DNA of 64,000 nucleotides from Micromonospora_E sp048060115 (GTDB taxonomy: Bacteria; Actinomycetota; Actinomycetes; Mycobacteriales; Micromonosporaceae): contig NZ_JBHMIM010000040.1 in NCBI RefSeq assembly GCF_048060115.1, forward strand, positions 1 to 64,000. The letters run 5' to 3'. The notes beneath the pieces were generated by a model. The model saw only the letters and a list, made by a program, of their open reading frames with translations. It did no database searches and had not been told where the DNA came from. Every line of letters begins with the position of its first letter. The stretch's first letter is position 1. The translations under genes and the position numbers were made by a program. Positions 23,501-33,515 of the stretch are shown here, piece after piece.

Positions 23501-26021
23501 GGTCGGCCTCCCCGGTGGCGGCGCGCCGGGTCGGGTAAAGCGCCGGGTCGCCCTGTTTGACCCAGACCTCACCGGTGGCGCTCACGTCGACGGTCCGGTC
23601 GACGTCGACGTCCTTGGTGCCGTCGGCGTCGACGACCACGAAGCCGACCGATGTCGCGCCGGGGGCGAGTTTCACCCAGGCGAACCGCCCGTAGCTGTCC
23701 TCGCCGGCGAACGGCTGCCCTTCCGGCCAGCCGGTCTGCCAGTCGGGGTCGATGTCGCCCCAGGTGTAGAGGCCCCAGTCGGCGTAGTCGCCGTCGGAGC
23801 GCTGGTGGTGCACGACGAGCCAGTCCCGGGCGTCGCCCTGCGGTGGGGTGCCGACCAGCGCGGTGGATTTCGCGGTGGCGGTCCGGCGTTTACTGTCGCG
23901 CACCACCGCCTTGTACTCGATTCGGGTGCCGGCTGCCAACCCGGTGAGGTCGTGGTGCACCTGGTACGGGGCGTGGCCGGCCCGGCCGAGCAGGGTCCAC
24001 CGACCGGCGCCGATCCGGGCGGCGACGGTGACCTCGGCCAGCGGGTCGCCGGTCACGTCGGCGGTGATCTCGGCCCGGGTCGCGACGGCGGTGCCGTCGG
24101 GCGGGGCGCTGATCGAGATCGACGGCTTGCCGGCCGGCGTCGGGATCGGGCCACCGGCCCGGTGCACGATCGCAGACAGCGCCGGCACGGTGATCGTTAT
24201 CCGTCCGTCCGCGTCGGACCGGACCGGCCGGTGCTGACCGTGGACGCCGGTGAAGGTGGTGCCGGGTGACCAGGTGTCGATGGTGACCTGCGTGGCGGTG
24301 GTGGCGTTGTTGACGGCGACGACGTACTCGACGCGGTCGCCCGGGTCGACGCGGGAGAAGGCGAACACCCCGGGTCCGTCGACGGCGTGCCGGGTGACCT
24401 GGATGCCGTCGCGCAGCGCCGGGTGGGCGGCGCGCAGCTTGCCGAGCGCGGCGATGCCCCGGTAGAGCGGGTGGTCGCGGTCGAACTGGTCGTCGGCGTG
24501 GGTGCGGTCGGTGCCGAGCAGGTCGTCGTCGAGGTAGTCGGCGACCTGGGAGGCGAACATGGTCTGTCGGGCGTCCTTGTCCCCGCCGGCACCGGTGAAG
24601 CCCTGCTCGTCGCCGGAGTAGATCACCGGCTGACCCCGGGTGAGGAACATCAGCTCGTGGGCGAGCAGGTCGCGACGCAGGTGGCTGGCGGGGTCGGTGC
24701 CGCCGTCGGCGATGAAGGTGCCGATCCGGCCCATGTCGTGGTTGCCGAGGAAGGTGGGCAGTCGGCCGGCGTCGGTGTCCCGGGCGGCGTAGAGCGGGTC
24801 ATCGGCGTACAGGTCGGCCAGGTCGGTCGCGGAGCCGCCGGCCGCGACGTACGAACGGGCGGCCTCCTGGAAGCCGAAGTCGAGGGTGGCCGGCAGTCCG
24901 CCCTGACGTACGTAGGTCGAGGCGACCTCGGGGTCGGCCGAGTAGACCTCGCCGAACATGGCGAAGTCGGGCTTTCCGGCGCGGGCGGCGGCATCGTCGA
25001 TGCCCTGGGTGAACTGCGGCCAGAAGTCGAGGTTGACGTGTTTGACGGTGTCGAGGCGGTAGCCGTCGACGCCGGTGTCCCGAATCCAGTCGCCGAAGAT
25101 CTTCGTCATTCCCCGGACCACTTCGGGCCGCTCGGTCCACAGGTCGTCCAGGCCGAAGAAGTCGCCGTACTCGCTGTTCTCGCCGATGAAGGTGCTGTCG
25201 CCCCGGTTGTGGTACATCGTCGGGTCGTTGAGCCACGCCGGTACTTTGACCTGCGCGTCGGCCGGGTCGGTGACGACCGGGGTGTACGGGAACGAGTCGA
25301 GGTCGACGGCGGGGAAGCTCCTGGTGCCGTCGGCGTGGTTGCGGTCGTCGAAGGGTCGACCGTCGGCATCCCGGTACGGGGCGGTCGCTTTGTCGACGTA
25401 CTCGTAGTCGTCCTCGGCGTAGGAGAGGACGTCAGCGGTGTGGTTGACGATGACATCAAGATAGATCTTGATGTCGCGCCGGTGGGCGAGTTTCACCAGC
25501 CGTTTGAGGTCGGCGGTGGTGCCGAAGTGCGGATCGACCCGGGTGAAGTCGGTGATCCAGTAGCCGTGGTAGCCGGCAGAGACGTCATCTCCGTCGCCTT
25601 GCACCGGCTGGTTGGCGAAGACCGGGGCGAGCCAGATGGCGGTGGTGCCGAGGCCGTGGATGTAGTCCAGGTTGTCGATCACGCCTTGGAGGTCGCCACC
25701 CTGGTAGAAGCCCTTGTCGGTGGGGTCGTGGCCGGTGGTGAGCCGGTCGCCGCGCAGCCCGCCCCGATCGTTGCGGGAGTTGCCGTTGGCGAATCGGTCG
25801 GGCAGCAGGAAGTAGAACTGTTCGCTGCCGGCCCGGTTGGCACCGGCCGCCGCGAGCGTCGTCGCCGAGGGTTCGTCTGTCCACTGAAGTTCATCAGTGT
25901 CGGGCGGGGCCACCGGCGCGGCGGTGGCCGCCGGCACGCCGACCAGGGTGGCGGCGAGCGCGGCGATCAGGGTGGGCACGGCCAGGCGTGGGGTACGGGG
26001 ACGGGAGGGTGCGGCTTGCAT
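20541..26021 (-). CDS. Secreted amylopullulanase: GH13 alpha-amylase fused to pullulanase
   Basis: A 1826-residue extracellular starch-degrading enzyme. A signal peptide (about 1-35) precedes a first GH13 barrel with LDVIVNHTA (near 190), DGYRLDTVKH (near 324, nucleophile Asp), FGEVYS (near 357, acid Glu) and FLGNHD (near 426). Two CBM41/PUD modules follow (HHQRSDGDYADWGLYTWGD near 744, YRRADGDYTGWGLHVW near 856), then a CBM48-like domain. The second GH13 barrel has LDVVYNHTS (near 1349), DGFRFDLMGHH (near 1419), YGEGWDFGE (near 1459) and VDAHDNE (near 1588). The first barrel should cut alpha-1,4 and the second alpha-1,6 bonds. ATG at 26021 has AGGAAGG upstream. TTGCAG-type operator repeats lie in its promoter. 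Confidence 0.93.
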   Translation of the reverse strand: MQAAPSRPRTPRLAVPTLIAALAATLVGVPAATAAPVAPPDTDELQWTDEPSATTLAAAGANRAGSEQFYFLLPDRFANGNSRNDRGGLRGDRLTTGHDPTDKGFYQGGDLQGVIDNLDYIHGLGTTAIWLAPVFANQPVQGDGDDVSAGYHGYWITDFTRVDPHFGTTADLKRLVKLAHRRDIKIYLDVIVNHTADVLSYAEDDYEYVDKATAPYRDADGRPFDDRNHADGTRSFPAVDLDSFPYTPVVTDPADAQVKVPAWLNDPTMYHNRGDSTFIGENSEYGDFFGLDDLWTERPEVVRGMTKIFGDWIRDTGVDGYRLDTVKHVNLDFWPQFTQGIDDAAARAGKPDFAMFGEVYSADPEVASTYVRQGGLPATLDFGFQEAARSYVAAGGSATDLADLYADDPLYAARDTDAGRLPTFLGNHDMGRIGTFIADGGTDPASHLRRDLLAHELMFLTRGQPVIYSGDEQGFTGAGGDKDARQTMFASQVADYLDDDLLGTDRTHADDQFDRDHPLYRGIAALGKLRAAHPALRDGIQVTRHAVDGPGVFAFSRVDPGDRVEYVVAVNNATTATQVTIDTWSPGTTFTGVHGQHRPVRSDADGRITITVPALSAIVHRAGGPIPTPAGKPSISISAPPDGTAVATRAEITADVTGDPLAEVTVAARIGAGRWTLLGRAGHAPYQVHHDLTGLAAGTRIEYKAVVRDSKRRTATAKSTALVGTPPQGDARDWLVVHHQRSDGDYADWGLYTWGDIDPDWQTGWPEGQPFAGEDSYGRFAWVKLAPGATSVGFVVVDADGTKDVDVDRTVDVSATGEVWVKQGDPALYPTRRAATGEADPPTDDTIALLHYRRADGDYTGWGLHVWDGAATPTDWADPLPPATSDDFGVTFRVPLADGAAGLSYIIHRGDEKDLPTDQRLDFAAAGREVWLLAGDPRRLLPPVATVGRDLDLTKQRAHWIDRSTIAWDAGPTDGKRHDLIWASDGGLTVDGDDLAGDYQSIPLTAQPNGLTDTQRAAFPHLWAYRTFGIDRRDRGKVAAALRGQLAVAERDHEGNLLAVTGVQIPGVLDDRYAAATKAPLGVTFTGDRPTLSVWAPTARTVALQLFDTPTAQHRTVAMRRDDRTGVWSVRGEPDWRGRYYRYQVDAWQPAAQRMVTASVTDPYAVALAADSTHSQIVDLTDAALAPAGWARLRKPAAVPAGRTHIQEVSVRDFSIADASVPVDRRGTYLAFTDPRTAGMRHLTSLADAGVTHLHLLPTFDFATIPERRADQVVPDCDLVALPADSPRQQACVAAVADRDGYNWGYDPLHYTVPEGGYATDPDGAARTAEFRRMVAGINDAGLRVVLDVVYNHTSAAGVDRHSVLDQIVPGYYHRLLDDGAVATSTCCANTAPEHAMMDKLVVDSIVTWAKVYKVDGFRFDLMGHHPKANILAVRAALDKLTVARDGVDGRSILIYGEGWDFGEVSGDARFTQATQLNLAGTGIGTFTDRLRDAVRGGGPFDENPRVQGFASGLFTDPNGDPVNGGSAEQQARLRQQQDVIKVGLTGNLADYEFTATSGDRVTGAEVDYNGSPAGYTAAPGEAVSYVDAHDNEILYDALAYKLPAGTTAADRSRAQVLALSTVIFAQGTGFVTAGSERLRSKSLDRNSYNSGDWFNQVRWDCADGNGFGIGLPPAADNADKWPYAGPLLADPALVPDCATVDLTAARYAELLRIRASSPVFALSTAREVQQRVSFPLAGPAETPGVITMRLRSAGLDERWRSVTVIFNATPQPVRQRLPELRRAGVELHPVLVDSADPVSRQAAFDSSTGAFTVPPRTVAVFVQPR

Positions 26022-26050
26022 CGACGACCTTCCTGTGGACGATGTCCGCA

Positions 26051-26096
26051 CGCTAGCCCTTGCTGCAAGATTCTGCAATAACTTGCAGCGCTAGGC
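26051..26096. promoter_or_regulatory. TTGCAG repeats upstream of the amylopullulanase gene
   Basis: GCTGCAAG (26062-26069) and its complement CTTGCAGC (26082-26089) flank a central CTGCAA, and CTAG tetranucleotides lie on both sides. A further CTTGCAG is at about 26112. CTTGCAG repeats are known upstream of streptomycete amylase genes as sites of the LacI-type maltose regulator. The regulator itself is not in this window, so the link is inferred. Confidence 0.55.
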
Positions 26097-26163
26097 CGCA
26101 AAGCGTCAGCCCTTGCAGGAGGAGGTAGATCCCGGTCGACGTGACCAGCTGACGGCGAAGCGG

Positions 26164-26910
26164 TCAGCGAACCCGACAGGCCACGCCGTTGACGGCGCAC
26201 CGATCCGGATCGGTGCCGCCACCACGGCGCTCGAAGTGGAACCGCAGTGGCACGGAGGAGTGGCCGGCCACCGGAACCCCACTGGTGAAGACGTAGTCCT
26301 GCCCGGAACGGGACATCGTCGCCTGCGGGGCACCCTCGACCCAGGCCGCGTACAGCCGACCGACATTGCCCGGGAAGCGCAGCGTGACAGTCCAATCACG
26401 CCCCTGTCCCGAACTGTTCACCACCAGCACCTCGGCGATGAATCCGTCCCCGAACTTGTCGAGTACGCGGTACCGCCCGGACAGGTGGGGATCGGCCGGC
26501 GGACGCGGCACCCCGGCGCTCGACGCGGCGGTCGACGGCGCCGACCCGGTGGATGGCGGCGGCATCTCCGCAATGGACGGTGCCGGAGTCGGGCTCGGTG
26601 TCGGCGACGGCGACGGCGGAGCGGGGGCGAGAATCGCCTCGCCCGAGGGCGGCGGCGCGGCGGCAACCAATTGCCCGCCGGTGTTCACCGATGGCGGAGA
26701 GGCCGGGACGCGCGGCTCCGGCTCCGGCGCGAGGGTGCTCGGCGGCGGCGACAGCTCGCCGACCACGCTGGTCTGGACGGGCACACAGCCGGCGGCCACC
26801 AAGAAGATGACCACCATCACACCAAGTCCACTCAAGACGACCACCCAGGGTGCCATGGCGACTACGTGCGATGGGGTCCACGCGGCCCGAGCGGCGTGCC
26901 TGCCGTCCAC
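26164..26910 (-). CDS. Membrane-anchored protein with C-terminal CBM2-like domain
   Basis: A 248-residue protein with one membrane helix near residues 20-42 (WVVVLSGLGVMVVIFLVAAG), a Pro/Ser/Ala-rich spacer (about 50-140) and a C-terminal cellulose-binding-type beta sandwich. The domain starts YRVLDKFGDGFIAEVLVVN and ends with a DRCAVNGVACRV disulphide segment typical of CBM2 tails. There is no catalytic domain. It could display a carbohydrate-binding module on the cell surface. The GTG at 26910 has AGGGGG upstream; a GTG nearer the helix is less likely. It lies upstream of the amylopullulanase gene on the same strand. Confidence 0.75.
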   Translation of the reverse strand: MDGRHAARAAWTPSHVVAMAPWVVVLSGLGVMVVIFLVAAGCVPVQTSVVGELSPPPSTLAPEPEPRVPASPPSVNTGGQLVAAAPPPSGEAILAPAPPSPSPTPSPTPAPSIAEMPPPSTGSAPSTAASSAGVPRPPADPHLSGRYRVLDKFGDGFIAEVLVVNSSGQGRDWTVTLRFPGNVGRLYAAWVEGAPQATMSRSGQDYVFTSGVPVAGHSSVPLRFHFERRGGGTDPDRCAVNGVACRVR

Positions 26911-27266
26911 ATTGGCCCCCTTAGCGCGACAGCATCCCGCGGAAGAGTAGCGATTCCAACCCGGAGCGCAAAAGGGCAAGGTACTGATTTGTTAGCCCAG
27001 TGGGGCAACGGTGCAGATACATACCGCATCGCAACCGAGTCGCCACAGATAGTGGAATTGCCGACGGGAGGCCGAACCGCCGCGCCCACGGCGACGGGCC
27101 ACGGCGCGGTCCCAGACCGTGGCACCAGGGTTGCAGCGATAGCAAGACGGACGTACGGTTTGGTTGCGGGCCGCAGCGCGGGTAAGTGTTACCTCACCCG
27201 AACCTGACGGCAATCCGTACGAAAGACTGCCAGGACGATCAGGGACACAGCGGTAAGGAGTCCGAC
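26911..27266. promoter_or_regulatory. Divergent promoter region of the CBM2 gene and acnA
   Basis: In this 356-nt gap two short elements stand out near acnA. ACGTACGGTTTG (27151-27162) resembles ACGTACGGATTG upstream of the TetR gene at 31114-31125. GGTAA-gtg-TTACC (27181-27193) is a 5-bp inverted repeat. The rest is a relatively AT-rich stretch with no convincing gene. Operator roles are inferred from position. Confidence 0.4.
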
Positions 27267-30062
<2,796 letters not shown>

Positions 30063-30076
30063 CCTGAGGTGAGTCA

Positions 30077-30117
30077 CGGCGGTGGGTGGTGACCCGTCCG
30101 GTCACCACCCACCGCCG
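30077..30117 (+). terminator. acnA terminator
   Basis: A perfect 18-bp stem (30077-30094 with 30100-30117) with loop CGTCC begins 15 nt after the acnA stop. Transcription of the next gene would have to start after or within it. Confidence 0.82.
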
Positions 30118-30137
30118 CGTTGTGTCAAGCTCGTGGG

Positions 30138-30383
30138 ATGGACGACAGGACGCTGCTGGCCCGGATCCGGGAGCTGGTCGACGAGGAACACGAGCTGCGC
30201 ACCAGGTTCACCACGGGTCAACTCTCCGCCGACGAGGAGCACGCCCGGCTGGGCGCCGTCGAGGAGGCCCTCGACCAGTGCTGGGACCTGCTGCGTCGGC
30301 GCCGGGCCGCCCGGGAAACCGGCGGCGACGCCGACTCGGTGGCACCGCGCACCACCGGTGAGGTGGAAAGCTACCTGCAGTGA
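30138..30383 (+). CDS. DUF2630 small helical protein
   Basis: An 81-residue acidic and arginine-rich helical protein. The pattern LLARIRELVDEEHELR, an acidic turn, LDQCWDLLRRRRA and RETGGD matches what I recall of DUF2630, a small actinobacterial family of unknown function. ATG at 30138 is chosen; only a weak ribosome site (GTGGG) is present. It sits between the acnA terminator and a convergent HAD gene. Confidence 0.75.
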   Translation: MDDRTLLARIRELVDEEHELRTRFTTGQLSADEEHARLGAVEEALDQCWDLLRRRRAARETGGDADSVAPRTTGEVESYLQ

Positions 30384-30396
30384 CCGGTCGGCCGGG

Positions 30397-31041
30397 TCAG
30401 CCGGCGAGTACGGCGGCGACAGCCGGGATCACGCCCGACGCCTGCCGGGTCGGCGTGAATCGCTGATCGAGCCACTGTCGGCCACGGTGCAGCCAGACGC
30501 TCGGCAACCCGGTCGCGGCCGCGCCACCGATGTCGGCCTCCGGGCTGTCGCCGATCATCCAGGCACCCCGCAGCCGCATCCGGACGGACTCCGCAGCCAG
30601 GGCGAAGATCCGTGGGTTCGGTTTGCTGACCCCGGCGGCCTCGGAGATCACCCAGTCCGCGATGTACCGGTCCAGGCCGGTACGCCGGATCTTCGCCTCC
30701 TGCTGACGGACCGCGCCGTTGCTGACCACCACCGGCACCCAACCGACGTCCCGGGCGATCTGCAGCGAACAGGCGACGAGCGGGTCGAGCCGGGTGTGCT
30801 CCACCACCCCGTCGTGCAGTGCCTCCACCAGGTCGATCGACGACATCCGCAGCTGGTAGCGGTCCCGGATCGCGTCGGCCAGATCCCACCGGTCGGTCAG
30901 CCCGTCGGCATCGATGGAAACAAGCCAGTCGATATCGTCGTACGGGGCGCCGATCGAGTCGAGGAACGCCTGACCCCACACACGAAACGCCCCCGCTCGG
31001 TCGAGGAGGGTGTTGTCCAGATCCAGGAGCAGGAGTGGCAC
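30397..31041 (-). CDS. HAD-superfamily hydrolase
   Basis: A 214-residue phosphatase-type protein. DLDNTLLD (7-14) is motif I with its two aspartates, VVSNGA near 105 is motif II, SKPNP near 139 is motif III and GDSPEADIGGA near 164 is motif IV. A helical cap lies between motifs I and II (subfamily I, close to YjjG/phosphoglycolate phosphatases). The GTG at 31041 follows TATGGT by 6 nt and lacks a Shine-Dalgarno sequence, so it is probably leaderless. Substrate unknown. Confidence 0.86.
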   Translation of the reverse strand: MPLLLLDLDNTLLDRAGAFRVWGQAFLDSIGAPYDDIDWLVSIDADGLTDRWDLADAIRDRYQLRMSSIDLVEALHDGVVEHTRLDPLVACSLQIARDVGWVPVVVSNGAVRQQEAKIRRTGLDRYIADWVISEAAGVSKPNPRIFALAAESVRMRLRGAWMIGDSPEADIGGAAATGLPSVWLHRGRQWLDQRFTPTRQASGVIPAVAAVLAG

Positions 31042-31087
31042 GGCCGCACCATACGCGACGGCGCACGCCGGGGAACAGTCCCGCGGT

Positions 31088-31125
31088 GTTAAACGATGGA
31101 CTTAACAAGCCGTACGTACGGATTG
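31088..31125. promoter_or_regulatory. Candidate operators upstream of the acnR-like gene
   Basis: GTTAA-N9-TTAAC (31088-31106) and the perfect palindrome CCGTACGTACGG (31110-31121) lie in the gap before the TetR gene. The latter continues as ACGTACGGATTG, which is nearly the same as a motif upstream of acnA (27151-27162). Autoregulation by the TetR protein is a reasonable inference. Confidence 0.45.
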
Positions 31126-31157
31126 CACGGGATCGGGGCACCTGACACGATCACATC

Positions 31158-31736
31158 ATGCCCCGGGTCAGTCAGGTCCAGCTCGACGCCCGCCGCCAAG
31201 AGATCCTCGCCGCGGCGCGGGTCTGCTTCGCCCGGCACGGATACGAGGGTGCCACGGTACGACGGTTGGAGGAGGCCACCGGGCTGTCCCGTGGCGCGAT
31301 CTTCCACCACTTCCGGGACAAGGACTCTTTGTTCCTGGCTGTGGCCGAGGACGATGCCGCCGCCATGGTCGAGACCGTCGCCCGCAACGGCCTGGTCCAG
31401 GTCATGCGCGATCTGCTCACCCGGGCCGCCGCGCCGGACACCGCCGGCTGGCTCGGCAGTCAACTCGAAGTCTCCCGTCGGCTGCGCACCGACCCGGACT
31501 TCGCCCGCCGTTGGGCAGCCCGCTCCGCCGCGATCGCCGAGGCCACCCGGGGCCGGCTGCGCCGGCAACGCGACGCCGGGGTGCTCCGCGACGACGTGCC
31601 GATCGACGTCCTCGCCCGATTCCTGGAGTTGGCCTACGACGGACTGGTGCTACACCTGGCGATGGGCCGGCCCGCCGGGGACCTCGGCGCCGTCCTCGAC
31701 CTGGTCGAAGAGGCGGTACGCCGCCCGCCGACCTGA
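31158..31736 (+). CDS. acnR: TetR-family regulator, AcnR-like
   Basis: A 192-residue repressor. The N-terminal helix-turn-helix reads RQEILAAARVCFARHGYEGA, then TVRRLEEATGLSRGAIFHHF, which is very close to what I recall of corynebacterial AcnR, the repressor of aconitase. The C-terminal ligand domain is helical. Mycobacteria likewise place a TetR gene beside acn. Proximity to acnA and a shared DNA motif support the same role, but the effector (citrate/Mg in the known case) is not shown here. Confidence 0.78.
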   Translation: MPRVSQVQLDARRQEILAAARVCFARHGYEGATVRRLEEATGLSRGAIFHHFRDKDSLFLAVAEDDAAAMVETVARNGLVQVMRDLLTRAAAPDTAGWLGSQLEVSRRLRTDPDFARRWAARSAAIAEATRGRLRRQRDAGVLRDDVPIDVLARFLELAYDGLVLHLAMGRPAGDLGAVLDLVEEAVRRPPT

Positions 31737-31807
31737 CACGACATCCGGATGGGCGGACCGACTGCGATGCCGTGATGGATTCACTGGCGTGGCTACCCCA
31801 CAATGGG

Positions 31808-31832
31808 TACCGCGCGTACACCCCGCGCGGTA
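31808..31832 (+). other. Hairpin ahead of the TIGR04222 gene
   Basis: TACCGCGCG (31808-31816) pairs perfectly with 31824-31832 around a 7-nt loop, shortly before the GGGAGG ribosome site of the TIGR04222 gene. It may terminate the upstream TetR transcript or form part of the operon's 5' leader. Confidence 0.45.
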
Positions 31833-31854
31833 GCACCGCCATCTGGGAGGCGCG

Positions 31855-32700
31855 TTGACGTCCGGCGACACCTGGGGCATCCCCGGCCCCACCTTTCTCG
31901 CCAGCTACGGGATCGCGGCGCTGGCGCTGCTGATCTTCGCGATCGGCTACCGGCAAGCGATGTTCGCCGGTAGCCGTGGCACCCGATCGGGCGAACTCAC
32001 CGGCACCCAGGTCGCCTATCTCACCGGCGGCGCACCGCTGGCGATCAACGCGGCGCTCGGCGGGCTACGCGGCGCTGGCGTGATCGACGTCGGCGGCGGC
32101 CGGGCGCTACGCGCGTCGGGCCCGCTGCCGGCCGGCGGCGACGAGCTCACCGCCGCCGTCCACCACGCCGCCTACCAGCAGCACCGGGTGCGTGACCTGA
32201 TCGCTGATCCCCGGGTCAGGCAGAGCCTCGACCGGGTGCAGGACCAGCTGGAGCAGGCCGGGCTCGCGATGTCCAGGCAGCGAAGAGTCGCCGCGCGCTG
32301 GCTGGGTGCCCCGCTGTTGGGGCTCGCGGGGATCGGCGTACTGCGGTTGATCGCCGGCCTGGCCGGCAACCGGCCAGTGGGCTACCTGGTGCTGCTGCTG
32401 ACGTTGACATTCTTCGCCGGGCTATGGCTCACCGTTGCCGTGCCCCCGACGACCCGCACCGGACGGCGGGCGGTGAGCGAGCTAAGGCGCAACCATCGAC
32501 ACCTGTCGCCCAGCAACCGGCCCGCATACGCCACGTACGGCATGACCGGCGCGGCGATGGGTGTGGCGCTGTTCGGCACCGCTGCACTGTGGACCATGGA
32601 TCCGGGCTTCGCAGAAGCCGCCTCGATCGAGCGCACCGCCACGACCGGCGGCGGTGACGGCGGTGGCGGGTGCGGCGGGTGCGGCGGGTGCGGCGGTTGA
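31855..32700 (+). CDS. TIGR04222-type membrane protein with Cys-Gly-Gly repeat tail
   Basis: A 281-residue protein starting at TTG 31855 (GGGAGG 4 nt upstream). It opens WGIPGPTFLASYGIAALALL and has about four membrane helices (14-32, 148-170, 175-196, 225-245). A helical cytoplasmic segment containing TGTQVAYLTGGAPLAINAAL lies between them. The last 20 residues are almost only Gly and Cys, ending in three CGG units (C273, C276, C279). This is the architecture I associate with family TIGR04222. The next two genes overlap it and encode a DUF692 enzyme and a probable partner. I infer that the tail is the enzyme's substrate. Confidence 0.82.
   Translation: MTSGDTWGIPGPTFLASYGIAALALLIFAIGYRQAMFAGSRGTRSGELTGTQVAYLTGGAPLAINAALGGLRGAGVIDVGGGRALRASGPLPAGGDELTAAVHHAAYQQHRVRDLIADPRVRQSLDRVQDQLEQAGLAMSRQRRVAARWLGAPLLGLAGIGVLRLIAGLAGNRPVGYLVLLLTLTFFAGLWLTVAVPPTTRTGRRAVSELRRNHRHLSPSNRPAYATYGMTGAAMGVALFGTAALWTMDPGFAEAASIERTATTGGGDGGGGCGGCGGCGG
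32668..32694 (+). repeat. Three perfect 9-bp repeats encoding Cys-Gly-Gly
   Basis: GGGTGCGGC is repeated three times exactly, giving the Cys-Gly-Gly repeats at the C-terminus of the TIGR04222 protein. Identical codons suggest recent expansion or a constraint on copy number. Confidence 0.9.
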
Positions 32701-33515
32701 CCGACGGGTACGGGGTCGGCCTCGGCTGGCGACCGGAGATCGCCGGGCTCGTCGCCGACCTACCCGGGCTGCGATTCACCGAGGTGATCGCCGAGTCGGT
32801 CGATCCGGACCGCCCGCTCGACCCACAACTGCGTGCGCTGCGCGAGCGTGCGGTGACCGTCGTCCCGCACGGCGTGCGGCTCTCCCTCGGCGGTGCAGAG
32901 CCGGTCGACGCCGCCCGGGTGACCCGGCTGGCCGCGACCGCGCGGCTGCTCGACGCGCCGCTGGTGAGCGAGCACATCGCGTTCGTCCGAGCCGGCGGGG
33001 TCGAGGCCGGGCACCTGTTGCCGGTGCCGCGCAGCCGGGCCGCGGTCGACGCGGTGGTGGCCAACGTGGTCCGCGCGCAGGCGGAGCTGCCGGCGCCAAT
33101 CGCGCTGGAGCCGATCGCGGCGTTGTTCGACTGGCCGGACGACGAGTTCGACGAAGCCGACTTCGTCACCGAGATCCTCGAACGCTGCGACGCGCTGCTG
33201 CTGCTCGACGTCGCCAACGTGTATGCCAACGCCCGTAATCGGGGCGACGATCCGGTCGCGGTGCTGGACCGGATGCCCCTGGAGCGGGTCGCGTACGTAC
33301 ACGTCGCGGGCGGGGCCGAGCACGACGGGCTTTATCACGACACCCACACCGACGCCGTCGCGCCGCCGGTGCTGGAACTGCTCACACAGCTGTGCTCGCG
33401 GCGACGACCACCGGCGGTGCTACTGGAACGCGACGGCCGGTACCCACCGGCTGCGGTGCTCCACGCGGAGCTGGACGCGATCGCGCTGGCGACCGGCATG
33501 GCACCGATCACGTGA
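32697..33515 (+). CDS. DUF692 / MNIO-family metalloenzyme
   Basis: A 272-residue TIM-barrel protein of the DUF692 family (multinuclear non-haem iron oxygenases such as MbnB and TglH, which modify cysteines in peptides). Family motifs: HGVRLSLGG (H58), SEHIAF (H93), EPIAALFDW (E138), LDVANVYANA (D171, N174), VHVAGG (H202) and HDTHTDA (H214, H217). These supply the expected metal ligands. LEP replaces the more usual L-E-N, and VAN the usual V-N-N, marking a divergent subgroup. The TTG start overlaps the TIGR04222 stop (TTGA), so translation is coupled to the putative substrate. The reaction is not known for this subgroup. Confidence 0.88.
   Translation: MTDGYGVGLGWRPEIAGLVADLPGLRFTEVIAESVDPDRPLDPQLRALRERAVTVVPHGVRLSLGGAEPVDAARVTRLAATARLLDAPLVSEHIAFVRAGGVEAGHLLPVPRSRAAVDAVVANVVRAQAELPAPIALEPIAALFDWPDDEFDEADFVTEILERCDALLLLDVANVYANARNRGDDPVAVLDRMPLERVAYVHVAGGAEHDGLYHDTHTDAVAPPVLELLTQLCSRRRPPAVLLERDGRYPPAAVLHAELDAIALATGMAPIT

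Noticed and set aside
22257..26081. Long plus-strand open frames opposite the amylopullulanase
   Set aside because: Low-complexity Gly/Val/Arg antisense sequence with no ribosome site or domain.
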